Assembly: GCF_003259175.1 (NCBI RefSeq)
Contig: NZ_QGOK01000001.1
Coordinates: 1 to 64,000, forward strand
Direction: 5' to 3'
Length of the DNA: 64,000 nt
Origin: Marinomonas shanghaiensis
Lineage (GTDB): Bacteria > Pseudomonadota > Gammaproteobacteria > Pseudomonadales > Marinomonadaceae
The notes below the pieces were generated by a model. The model searched no databases and was not told where the DNA came from. It was given only the letters and a program-made list of their open reading frames with translations. A program made the translations under genes and the position numbers. Positions 36,990 to 45,584 of the stretch are shown here, piece by piece (positions within the stretch are counted from its first letter, which is position 1; the number at the start of each line of letters is the position of its first letter).

Positions 36990-39332
36990 ATGATCTTAAG
37001 TCATGTTTATAACAAAGAAGAGCATGATCAAACCATCATAGACTGCTTTTTACAGATGTGGCGTTATTCTGCCGACCTGATGTTTATTATGGCGGTAGAA
37101 GATGGTGATGAGTTTTCCCTCTACGATAACAACCCTGCTTCCAAAGCGGTCATGGGTCTAGAAAACGGTTCTGAAATACACAGACTCAATTTGCGAGTGC
37201 AGTTTGGTGATGAAATGGCCGAACAAGTCTTTGCAACGTACCGCCAAGTCATTCTTAATCGAACCCCTGTATCCATCGAGCAAGCTGGCATAAGGGGTGA
37301 TGGTAGTCGTATTTATTTTGATACCTTGTTTGTACCTATATTTGATTTAACCGGAAAGGCGGTTTTCGTCTGTGGTGTCAGTCGTGATATTACCAAAATA
37401 AAAGACGCCGAATTGATGGCATTACAGGCTAATGAAAAGCTGCTTGAATACAGTGTTGCACTTGAAACCATTAATCAAGATCTAGATCGCAAGGTGCAAG
37501 AACGAACAAAAGAATTGGAAAGCGCCAAACGTATCGTAGAAGAGGCGTTAGAAGCAAAGTCTTCTTTTGTCGCTCGAATGAGTCATGAAATACGCACACC
37601 GATTAATGCTGTCATCGGACTGAGCCATCTCAGTTTAAAAACGCCTTTAAACGGCGAGCAGCAAGATTACATTAATAAAATACTTACCTCAGGCGAAGTC
37701 TTGCTCAGCTTGGTCAACGATGTACTGGATTTTTCGAAGATTGAAGCCGGAAAGATGAGCATTGAAGTCGTGCCGTTTTCACCTCGATCGATTGTTGATT
37801 ATGCGACTAATATGGTTGCTATTAAGGCAAAAGAAAAAAAGCTTACATTAACCATCGATATTTCCTCTTCTCTACCGCCTATTTTGTTAGGGGATCCATT
37901 ACGTATCCAACAAGTTTTAGTCAATTTAATGAGCAATGCGGTTAAGTTTACGGAGCGAGGCGGTATTTGCGTTCGTGTTTATGCTGAGACGAACCGTGAT
38001 CAGGATCTCTTGTTGCGCTGTGATGTTATTGATACGGGAATTGGAATAGCAAAGACGTTTTCAGAACAGTTATTTCAGTCTTTCCAACAAGCGGACGACA
38101 GTATTACCCGTGAGTTTGGCGGCACAGGTTTAGGATTGGCGATTTCTCGTCAACTTTGTGAGCTTATGGGGGGAAGAATTTGGTTTAACAGCGAAGTAGG
38201 GCAAGGTTCCACTTTTAGTTTCTCTTTACCATTAACCACACCGACCCCAAAAAAATCACCTGACCAGATTGAAATGCATGCCAATACTACGGCACCTGAT
38301 TTATCTCAGTATCACATTCTGTTAGTCGAAGATAACATCATTAATCAAAAAGTTATTTTAGGATATTTAGATGAGACAGGCATACGGGTTGATGTGGCGG
38401 GAAATGGTGAAGAGGCGATTAGTAAAATGAATAGGCAAGATTACAGTCTGATCTTTATGGATATTCAGATGCCTGTGATGGATGGTCTGACAGCCACGCG
38501 TAAAATTAGGCAAAATTCTAAGTATCATTCTATTCCCATCATAGCCATGACTGCTCATGTATCTCAAGAAGCAAAAAAACAATCCGCAAGTGCTGGAATG
38601 AATGCCCATTTAGACAAACCGATTAAAAAAATCGATTTATACAAAATTTTACAAAAACACTTGAATGTAAGGGAACCGCACAGTACCTCACAAACAGATC
38701 GTTTAGAGAGCGGTCACGAGGCGAGTAGTCATCTACAGCTATTGTCTAATCTGTCATCAATCGATACATTAGAAGTCTACGAAGCCGTTAAGAGTTTGGG
38801 TGGAAAGACAAACCTATATATCGACTTAGTTATGGCGTTTTATGAAAAATATCAAGGTGTGTATCTAGAAGAAATATCTGGAGATAAGTTTTTTTCTATA
38901 TTGCATTCGCTGAAATCTAATTCAGCTTATATTGGTGCTTTTACCTTATCCTCTTACTGTTTGGCATTAGAAAATGAATTGAATACTGACGTCGCTTATT
39001 CGAAAAAATTACCATTATTAATAGACGCGTTTCGTGAACTGATCAGTCAACTAAATACTGTGTTAGTGCCTCATATCTCTAAAATTGAAGCGGGTATTAA
39101 TGATATGGTGTTTTCCGATGCTGAGCTTAGGGAGGCATTGGAACAGATCACTCCTTTATTAATGAGTTCAGATTTTTTGGTGGAGAGTCATTTTGATGCA
39201 TTGCGCAAAATGGTAAGAGAGACTAAATACGCTTTCGAGATAGAACATATAATTGATGATGTACATAATATTGAGTTTGAGACGGCTTATGTTAAAGCTA
39301 CTCAGCTTATTTTAGAGCTTCAAGGTGATTAA
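36990..39332 (+). CDS. hybrid sensor histidine kinase, PAS-HisKA-HATPase-REC-Hpt
   Basis: A 780-residue phosphorelay kinase. It starts with a PAS/PAC sensor region (about 15-140), then a coiled coil (VQERTKELESAKRIVEEALEAK), HisKA with His199 (SHEIRTP), an ATPase domain (NLMSNAVKF, DTGIGIA, GGTGLGLAI), a receiver with Asp491 (FMDIQMPVMDG) and a C-terminal Hpt domain with His639 (LHSLKSNS). No transmembrane segment is evident, so it is probably cytoplasmic. It follows the avidin-like gene by 35 bases and precedes the cyclase gene by five, so REC-GGDEF protein is a likely phosphoacceptor. The signal sensed is unknown. Confidence 0.92.
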   Translation: MILSHVYNKEEHDQTIIDCFLQMWRYSADLMFIMAVEDGDEFSLYDNNPASKAVMGLENGSEIHRLNLRVQFGDEMAEQVFATYRQVILNRTPVSIEQAGIRGDGSRIYFDTLFVPIFDLTGKAVFVCGVSRDITKIKDAELMALQANEKLLEYSVALETINQDLDRKVQERTKELESAKRIVEEALEAKSSFVARMSHEIRTPINAVIGLSHLSLKTPLNGEQQDYINKILTSGEVLLSLVNDVLDFSKIEAGKMSIEVVPFSPRSIVDYATNMVAIKAKEKKLTLTIDISSSLPPILLGDPLRIQQVLVNLMSNAVKFTERGGICVRVYAETNRDQDLLLRCDVIDTGIGIAKTFSEQLFQSFQQADDSITREFGGTGLGLAISRQLCELMGGRIWFNSEVGQGSTFSFSLPLTTPTPKKSPDQIEMHANTTAPDLSQYHILLVEDNIINQKVILGYLDETGIRVDVAGNGEEAISKMNRQDYSLIFMDIQMPVMDGLTATRKIRQNSKYHSIPIIAMTAHVSQEAKKQSASAGMNAHLDKPIKKIDLYKILQKHLNVREPHSTSQTDRLESGHEASSHLQLLSNLSSIDTLEVYEAVKSLGGKTNLYIDLVMAFYEKYQGVYLEEISGDKFFSILHSLKSNSAYIGAFTLSSYCLALENELNTDVAYSKKLPLLIDAFRELISQLNTVLVPHISKIEAGINDMVFSDAELREALEQITPLLMSSDFLVESHFDALRKMVRETKYAFEIEHIIDDVHNIEFETAYVKATQLILELQGD

Positions 39333-39337
39333 AGGCG

Positions 39338-40264
39338 ATGGCAAAAGAACAAAGAGTTTTAGTCATTGATGATGAAAAAATCAATCTTAAGATAATTGGC
39401 GACATGCTTAACGATGATGTCCATATCATAATGGCCAAAAGTGGTGAGCAAGGAATTAGAAAGGCCATTGAGTATCAACCTGATTTGATTTTATTAGACG
39501 TCGTCATGCCAGAGATGGATGGTTTTGAGACCATGAGTCGCCTTCGTCACAATGTACAAACCAGCGCCATACCGGTCATTTTTATCACTGCCTTGAACGA
39601 TGCGAGTCATGAGGAAAAAGCGCTCTTGATGGGCGCAAGTGATTATATTCAAAAGCCGCTTCACACCAATATCGTGCAAGCCAGAGTGCGGTTGCATTTA
39701 GAGCTAGTTAAACAGCGAAAACTACTAGAAGAATTAGCGAATATTGACCCGTTAACGGCTCTGGCTAATCGTCGAAAATATCAAGATGTCATCGCGGACG
39801 AATGGCAAAACGCCATCCATAACCATCGCTGTATTTCTTTGCTGGTAATAGATATTGATAACTTTAAACAGTACAACGATTGTTATGGTCATGCCACTGG
39901 TGACACAGTATTAAAGCAAGTTGCTGCCGTGTTGGCGAATCAAGTGGCCGATAAAGGGTTGGTCGCGCGATATGGTGGTGAGGAGTTTGTTATTGTTTTG
40001 CCAGGCTATTCGCAAGAAGCGTCTATAGAAATTGCGCGTTATTGTATGCAAGATGTTGAATCACTAAATTTAGTGTATAGCCATGAAGAATTCAGTGGCA
40101 AAGTGACGGTGAGTGTTGGGGGGGCGACAAAAGTGCCCACAACAAAATGCGATATCGACGATTTTTTTAACATGGCCGATGAGATGCTCGGTGTGGCTAA
40201 GAAAAGTGGTAAAAATAAAATATTATGGAAATTACCCTGTGATCTACCTATTGTTGCTAAATGA
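39338..40264 (+). CDS. response regulator diguanylate cyclase, REC-GGDEF
   Basis: A 308-residue response regulator. The receiver domain has Asp54 in LLDVVMPEMDGFE and Lys in YIQKPL. The GGDEF domain has DPLTALANRRKY, DIDNFKQYND and the active-site loop YGGEEF starting near residue 213. It should make cyclic di-GMP from GTP when phosphorylated, probably by the adjacent hybrid kinase. The usual RxxD inhibitory site five residues before GGEEF is not present, so product inhibition may be missing. It is five bases downstream of the kinase gene. Confidence 0.92.
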   Translation: MAKEQRVLVIDDEKINLKIIGDMLNDDVHIIMAKSGEQGIRKAIEYQPDLILLDVVMPEMDGFETMSRLRHNVQTSAIPVIFITALNDASHEEKALLMGASDYIQKPLHTNIVQARVRLHLELVKQRKLLEELANIDPLTALANRRKYQDVIADEWQNAIHNHRCISLLVIDIDNFKQYNDCYGHATGDTVLKQVAAVLANQVADKGLVARYGGEEFVIVLPGYSQEASIEIARYCMQDVESLNLVYSHEEFSGKVTVSVGGATKVPTTKCDIDDFFNMADEMLGVAKKSGKNKILWKLPCDLPIVAK

Positions 40265-40290
40265 TCATAACAAGATATCGGTAAAGTAGA

Positions 40291-41610
40291 ATGAATAACT
40301 CCTACGGGTTAGATATGCACCCGTTGCGTGATGCGCTCTATGCTGAGTTGCATTCCCGCCCCTTTCAAGTTTTGCCCAGTCCAGCCAGAATAAGTTATCT
40401 AGCAGTTATTGTTAGGCCAGATCAAAAACAGGATGAGTTCGAGCATTTTTGTTCGCTCTACGACCATTTTAATGGCACCCCACCAGAACAGGATAGTGCC
40501 TGTTTTGAAGTCGATTTTGGTCCTTTTAAGGTTCGTCGTGACAAGCATCTTGAATTTATCTCTTATATGGTCATCCGCACTGAAGTGGATGCGCAGCTAG
40601 GTTTTTTTGATCAAAATGCTTTGGCTTATTTGCCGCTTGAGTGGTTATCAAGTATGCCAGGTACTACCATTGCTGCTTTTCATGTTTCTGTTGAAGATGC
40701 TCGAACGATTCCTGAACCTGATCTTACTCTTGTTAAAAGTCATTTCGAAGGTATGCGTTTGGTGGGCAGTCGTCCTCAGAATGGCGATGCGCAGGTTTGG
40801 ACAACGTTTCAATTGCACAGTGATGGTTGTGGGCGCTTTTTGATTTACAACAAAGGCATGAGTGATAGTCAATTAGGTCGAATGGTTCAGCGTGTCGTTG
40901 AGATAGAAACCTACCGTCTGATGGCGTTATTAGCCTTACCGATGGCGCGTAAATACAACGCAGAACTCGTTGTTATGGATGAAAAACTGGCACAAACCAC
41001 CGCCAGCTTGTCTGATGCGACGGAGCCGCTTGATGAGCAAGCCCTGTTGAGCGAGCTTATTGACATGGCAGCTTGGGTAGAAGCGACACGAGCAAAAACT
41101 TCTTTTCGGTTCAGTGCCACAAGAGCCTATCATGAATTGGTTCTAAAGCGCCTGAATGAGTTAAAAGAAGACGAAGTGTCTGGTCATTTAACTATTACTG
41201 AATTTATGACGCGTAGATTAACGCCAGCTGTACGAACCTGTAATAGCACCGGAAACCACTTAGAAAGCCTTTCTATGCGTATTGATAGAGTGTCAGACAT
41301 GATGCGTACACAAGTGGAAATGTCCATCCAGTCACAGAATCAACAATTGTTGACATCAATGGATCGCCGTTCGAAAATTCAACTTGCCATGCAACATACC
41401 GTCGAAGGCTTATCCGTTGCTGCGATCAGTTATTACAGCGTGGGCTTGTTGAAGTTTTTGATTGAAGCTGTGTATGACAAAGGTGTGAACTTTGATAAAA
41501 GCCTGGTGATTGGTTTGTCAGTGCCTATTGTTGTCGGAAGTGTATGGTTGGCGACGCGAAAAATACATAAGCGCTTTTTGTTGCTGGCTAAGGCCAAAGA
41601 AGAAAAGTAG
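40291..41610 (+). CDS. DUF3422 family membrane-anchored protein
   Basis: A 439-residue protein matching the DUF3422 family, which has no assigned function. The conserved opening HPLRDALYAELHSRPF is clear. A long helical central part precedes one or two hydrophobic segments near the C-terminus (ISYYSVGLLKFLIEAVY and VIGLSVPIVVGSVWLAT), which suggests a cytoplasmic body anchored in the inner membrane. It is 26 bases downstream of the cyclase gene and ends before a strong terminator, so it may be the last gene of the same unit. Confidence 0.85.
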   Translation: MNNSYGLDMHPLRDALYAELHSRPFQVLPSPARISYLAVIVRPDQKQDEFEHFCSLYDHFNGTPPEQDSACFEVDFGPFKVRRDKHLEFISYMVIRTEVDAQLGFFDQNALAYLPLEWLSSMPGTTIAAFHVSVEDARTIPEPDLTLVKSHFEGMRLVGSRPQNGDAQVWTTFQLHSDGCGRFLIYNKGMSDSQLGRMVQRVVEIETYRLMALLALPMARKYNAELVVMDEKLAQTTASLSDATEPLDEQALLSELIDMAAWVEATRAKTSFRFSATRAYHELVLKRLNELKEDEVSGHLTITEFMTRRLTPAVRTCNSTGNHLESLSMRIDRVSDMMRTQVEMSIQSQNQQLLTSMDRRSKIQLAMQHTVEGLSVAAISYYSVGLLKFLIEAVYDKGVNFDKSLVIGLSVPIVVGSVWLATRKIHKRFLLLAKAKEEK

Positions 41611-41639
41611 TCGTTGTTTTATTTTTTTCAAACACACAT

Positions 41640-41679
41640 AAAAAAAGCTTTCTATTGTTACCGTAGAAAGCTTTTTTTT
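41640..41679. terminator. bidirectional terminator, DUF3422 gene / GntR gene
   Basis: Arms AAAAAAAGCTTTCTA and TAGAAAGCTTTTTTT with a nine-base loop form a strong symmetric hairpin with U-tracts on both strands, between convergent genes. Confidence 0.9.
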
Positions 41680-41706
41680 GTGATTAGAGATTTTTTAAGA
41701 TCTTTA

Positions 41707-42462
41707 TCAAACCGTATTATGAATCTCGGCAACGAAGTCGTAAGAATCCCCAGGGAACCATGAGCGCGTAAACTCGATAAGCGTCCCATCTTGGGTCACT
41801 GCGGTACGTTCAATATAGAGCACCGCACTGAGTTCTGGGATATCCAATAAGCTTGCTCTTTGCCCGTCTATGCTAATAGCGCGTAAACGCTGAAAGGCCC
41901 GTACTGGGCGACAGCCTTGCTGCTCTAACAAATCGTACAGTGATCCTTCCATCGCAAACGGGTTCAAAATGTAATGGCTTGGAATGGTTGCCAGCTCCAA
42001 CGCCATTGGTTTTCCATCCGCGTAACGCAAACGATAAAACCGAACGACCTCTTGCTCAGCTGAAAGGCCCAGTGCTTTGCATTCATCCGCATGAGGCATA
42101 CCCAAAGAGCGATCCAGCCATTTAGAGGTAATCGTTTTGCCGCGAGCTTGCATGACTTCGGTAAAGCTGCGCAAGTGGTTGAGTGGTTGTTCAACCCGCT
42201 CACTGACAAAGGTGCCTGCACCTTGACGTTGTGTCAGTACATCTTCTTTTACCAATTCATCAATGGCTCGTCGAACCGTTACCCTTGAAACATCAAGGTA
42301 TTTGGCAAGATCTCGTTCCGGTGGCAGTGTGTCGCCACCGTGAACTCGGCCTGCAGAAATAGACGCTAAAATGGCTTTTTTCAACTGCACATAGAGAGGA
42401 ATGCCTTTTTCTCTCAATGCTTCGGCCTTGCCAAATAACGCATTAACCCGATTTTGGTTCAT
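41707..42462 (-). CDS. nagR: GntR-family regulator with UTRA domain, probable amino-sugar regulator
   Basis: A 251-residue HutC/GntR-type regulator. The N-terminal winged helix-turn-helix is typical (LPPERDLAKYLDVSRVTVRRAIDELVKEDVLTQRQGAGTFV, cited here in part), and the remainder is a UTRA ligand domain (YRLRYADGKPMALE, TRSWFPGDSYDF). NagR/YvoA-type members bind glucosamine-6-phosphate or GlcNAc-6-phosphate. It lies beside the carbohydrate importer and the divergent nagBKA genes, so control of both by an amino-sugar phosphate is a reasonable inference. The symbol is assigned by context. Confidence 0.85.
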   Translation of the reverse strand: MNQNRVNALFGKAEALREKGIPLYVQLKKAILASISAGRVHGGDTLPPERDLAKYLDVSRVTVRRAIDELVKEDVLTQRQGAGTFVSERVEQPLNHLRSFTEVMQARGKTITSKWLDRSLGMPHADECKALGLSAEQEVVRFYRLRYADGKPMALELATIPSHYILNPFAMEGSLYDLLEQQGCRPVRAFQRLRAISIDGQRASLLDIPELSAVLYIERTAVTQDGTLIEFTRSWFPGDSYDFVAEIHNTV

Positions 42463-42523
42463 AGTTCCTGTCCTGAATGGGAAGGGGTCCCGTCGTCTTT
42501 TTTTAGGGCTAGGTATGCCAGCG

Positions 42524-43639
42524 TTAAAGGGGGATGGCCGCTGACGTATGGGCGTTGACTCTCGTTAACGCTTTCCCTTGGTGATCAAATAGATACAAGT
42601 GATTGGCTTGTATCCCAAAGGTGATGAGATCACCTGCTTGGTGCTGATTATCGCCATCTACTTTCAATACGAGTTCACCTTCTTGATCAATATCGACATA
42701 TAAATAGGATAACTCACCAAGGTGCTCAACCAGAGTCACTTTGCCTGTAACGATGTTGCTATCACAGTTGAGAGCCATATGCTCTGGGCGTAAGCCTAGT
42801 TGCACTATATCGCCCTTATTCAACGATGATGTATCGACTGAGGCGTGAATGACGCGGCCGGATTCTAGCACAAGTTGCGTGTTTTCTGGGTCGGGATGAC
42901 TGACTTTTGCGGCTAAAAAGTTCATTTTGGGTGAACCAATAAAGCCTGCAACAAACTGTGTTTTTGGATGATGATATAAATCTAAAGGTGCACCAACTTG
43001 TTCGACACGACCTTTATTCATCACAACGATTTTATCGCCTAAGGTCATGGCTTCGACTTGATCGTGAGTCACATAGACTACGGTGGCTTTTAGTTCCTGA
43101 TGAAGTTTACCCAGTTCGACACGAGTTTGTACCCGCAGCGAGGCGTCTAAGTTAGATAAAGGTTCATCGAATAAAAAGACCTTTGGATCGCGTACAATAG
43201 CACGGCCGATGGCGACACGTTGACGCTGACCACCCGATAACTCCCTCGGCAATCGCTCCAAGAGATGATCAATCTTTAATTTCTTTGCGGCTTCTATCAC
43301 TTTGTTGTTTACAAAAGCTTTGTCTTTGCCTGAAATCTTCAAGCCAAAAGCCATATTTTTGAATACATTCATATGTGGGTACAAGGCATAAGACTGAAAC
43401 ACCATAGCAATGCCGCGTTTGGCTGGTGAGCGCCCATTGACTCGCTCGTCATCGATGTACAAGTCGCCTTCGGTGATGTCTTCCAGCCCAGACAGCAAGC
43501 GTAATAGGGTGGATTTACCGCAGCCGGATTCGCCAATCAGCACGACAAACTCACCGTCTTTGATATCAAGGTCAATGCCATGCAGCACATCCACATCGCC
43601 AAAGCGTTTTTTAATATTGTTCAGTTTTACACTAGCCAT
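42524..43639 (-). CDS. carbohydrate ABC transporter ATPase, UgpC/MsmK type
   Basis: A 371-residue CUT1-type ATPase: Walker A GESGCGKST, signature LSGGQRQR, Walker B VFLFDEPLSNLD and switch VYVTHDQVEAMTLGD, followed by the C-terminal TOBE/OB regulatory fold (LGLRPEHMAL). Start 43639 follows a GGAGG site by eight bases; a longer frame to 43654 lacks one. It is the last gene of the importer operon and 62 bases from the regulator gene. Confidence 0.92.
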   Translation of the reverse strand: MASVKLNNIKKRFGDVDVLHGIDLDIKDGEFVVLIGESGCGKSTLLRLLSGLEDITEGDLYIDDERVNGRSPAKRGIAMVFQSYALYPHMNVFKNMAFGLKISGKDKAFVNNKVIEAAKKLKIDHLLERLPRELSGGQRQRVAIGRAIVRDPKVFLFDEPLSNLDASLRVQTRVELGKLHQELKATVVYVTHDQVEAMTLGDKIVVMNKGRVEQVGAPLDLYHHPKTQFVAGFIGSPKMNFLAAKVSHPDPENTQLVLESGRVIHASVDTSSLNKGDIVQLGLRPEHMALNCDSNIVTGKVTLVEHLGELSYLYVDIDQEGELVLKVDGDNQHQAGDLITFGIQANHLYLFDHQGKALTRVNAHTSAAIPL

Positions 43640-43673
43640 GAAATAAACCTCCAACGGTCAACGATATCAACGA

Positions 43674-44537
43674 TTACTTGACCGCTCCGCTGGTTAAGCC
43701 GCGGATCAATTGTCTTGAAAAAATGGTGTATAGGATCAGTACAGGAACGATTGCCAAGGTTAACGCTGACAATACCGAGTTCCAATCCGTGACGTATTGC
43801 CCCACAAATTGCTGTACGCCAAGGGTAATAGTGCGTGTTTCTTCACCCGGAGCGAGTATCAGCGGGAACCATAAATCGTTCCAAATTGGAATCATGGTGA
43901 ATACCGCAACGGTCGCCATCGCAGGTTTCAGTAGCGGTAAAATGATACAAAAGAAAATCTTATATTCGCTCACGGAATCGCAACGTGCCGCTTCGGTCAG
44001 CTCTTTGGGAATCGTGCGTACAAACTCCGATAATATGTACACAGCGAGGGGCAAGCCTTGGGCTATATATACCAGCACCAGTGCGGTCAGTGTATTGACC
44101 AGATCTAAGCTCACCATTAGGCTCAAAATACTCACCGTGCCAAGACGTATTGGAATCATGATGCCCATGGCAAACAAAAAGGTAATTAGCAAGTTGCCCT
44201 TAAATTTGTATTCTGTCAGAGCCCAAGCGGCCATAGCGCCAAGTAAAAGCACCAACCCGACTGCCAAAATAGTGACGACCAAGCTGTTCCATGAATACAA
44301 TCCAAAATCTGATCTGAGTAATACTTGTTCAAAACCCATTAAGGTAAAGGAATCACTGTCTGGTAAGCCGAGTGGATCGCGGAAAATGGCACGACGTTCT
44401 TTAAAGGCGTTGATCACAACGACAATAATCGGAAAAAGAGCAATCACGGTATAGGCCAATAACACAGCGTGCACGGTGACACTTTTGGGTACTTGCCTCA
44501 TTCCAGAGGAAGGCATAAGACGACTAAATAGTTTCAT
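43674..44537 (-). CDS. carbohydrate ABC transporter permease, MalG/LacG type
   Basis: A 287-residue permease with six hydrophobic segments and the EAA loop EAARCDSVSEYKIFFCIILP that contacts the ATPase. The ending QLIRGLTSGAVK is typical of the MalG class in CUT1 importers. AAGGAGG lies just upstream of the ATG. It partners with the MalF-type permease encoded ten bases upstream. Confidence 0.92.
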   Translation of the reverse strand: MKLFSRLMPSSGMRQVPKSVTVHAVLLAYTVIALFPIIVVVINAFKERRAIFRDPLGLPDSDSFTLMGFEQVLLRSDFGLYSWNSLVVTILAVGLVLLLGAMAAWALTEYKFKGNLLITFLFAMGIMIPIRLGTVSILSLMVSLDLVNTLTALVLVYIAQGLPLAVYILSEFVRTIPKELTEAARCDSVSEYKIFFCIILPLLKPAMATVAVFTMIPIWNDLWFPLILAPGEETRTITLGVQQFVGQYVTDWNSVLSALTLAIVPVLILYTIFSRQLIRGLTSGAVK

Positions 44538-44547
44538 TATAACCTCC

Positions 44548-45483
44548 TTAAAATTGGAATCGCTGAATGCGACGTTGAATAAAGAACAGGAACAACATAA
44601 CGCCCACCAAAATGATTAAAAACATCAAGGTCGCCACCGCTGCTCCCATGGAAGCGCTGCCTTGCTGAAGTTGGAAGCCAAAGAAGGTTCGGTAGAAGAA
44701 AGTGCCCATTAAATCAGTCGAGAAATTAGGGCCTGCAAGGGCGCCCTTTACCGCATATATCAGTTCAAATGCGTTGAAATTTGCCACAAAGGTCAAAATC
44801 GATACCATAGCGATGGTGGGTAAAATCAATGGCAATTTAATGTGCCAAAATGTTTGCAATGAATTGGCACCATCCACCACACTGGCATCGACAATATCGT
44901 CTGGAATATTGAGTAAGGTGGCATAAATCAACATCATTGGAATGCCGACAAACTGCCAGACTGATATAAAAGCTAAAGTGATCAGTGCGCTGCTTTCTTT
45001 GCCCAGCCAAGCGTCGAAGTACTGACCAAGGCCAATGCTGTAAAGAAAGTCTTCAGAAATGCCCCAGATAGGACTTAATAGCAACTGCCAAACGAAACCT
45101 ATGATCACCACAGAAAGCATGGTTGGCATAAAAATGAGTGTGCGATAAGTACCAGACAAACGCAGCTTTGGTGAGCTTAATAACACGGCTAAAAGCAGAC
45201 CAATGGGGTTTTGCACCAGCATATGAATGGCGAAAAATTGGAAGTTATTGCCGAGCGCGTTCCAAAAAGCCTGTGACCAAGTATCGTCAGTTATCAAGGT
45301 AATGAAATTTTGCAGACCGACAAAGTGACTTTGCCCTTGTTGCTCGTTATAAAGGCTTAATACAAGCGTATCGAGCAAAGGGTAAACACTGAAAACAACG
45401 TAAATAAGCAATCCCGGCCCAAGGAAAAATACCACGTGCCATGGGAAGGGTTTCTTTTCGTCATGTTGGTTGGATGGAGTCAT
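44548..45483 (-). CDS. carbohydrate ABC transporter permease, MalF/UgpA type
   Basis: A 311-residue inner-membrane permease with six main hydrophobic segments. The EAA loop is present as DASVVDGANSLQTFWHIKLP. It forms the importer channel with the following MalG-type protein. About 100 bases containing a REP-like hairpin separate it from the binding-protein gene upstream, a common arrangement that keeps binding-protein mRNA more abundant. Confidence 0.92.
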   Translation of the reverse strand: MTPSNQHDEKKPFPWHVVFFLGPGLLIYVVFSVYPLLDTLVLSLYNEQQGQSHFVGLQNFITLITDDTWSQAFWNALGNNFQFFAIHMLVQNPIGLLLAVLLSSPKLRLSGTYRTLIFMPTMLSVVIIGFVWQLLLSPIWGISEDFLYSIGLGQYFDAWLGKESSALITLAFISVWQFVGIPMMLIYATLLNIPDDIVDASVVDGANSLQTFWHIKLPLILPTIAMVSILTFVANFNAFELIYAVKGALAGPNFSTDLMGTFFYRTFFGFQLQQGSASMGAAVATLMFLIILVGVMLFLFFIQRRIQRFQF

Positions 45484-45510
45484 GGTTCATCTCAAATGGT
45501 TATTAATCTT

Positions 45511-45582
45511 AACCCTCCCAACCTCTTACTAGAGGAGGGCGTTCCCTCCCCTTGTGTTTTTGAAGGGGAGGGCTAGGGTTTA
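45511..45582. repeat. REP-like palindromic element between binding protein and permease genes
   Basis: The gap holds nested inverted repeats: a perfect inner hairpin CCCTCCCCTT (45544-45553) / AAGGGGAGGG (45563-45572), a second CCCTCC / GGAGGG pair to its left, and outer AACCCT / AGGGTT ends. It looks like a small REP/palindromic unit. It may stabilise the upstream binding-protein mRNA. Confidence 0.6.
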
Positions 45583-45584
45583 AC

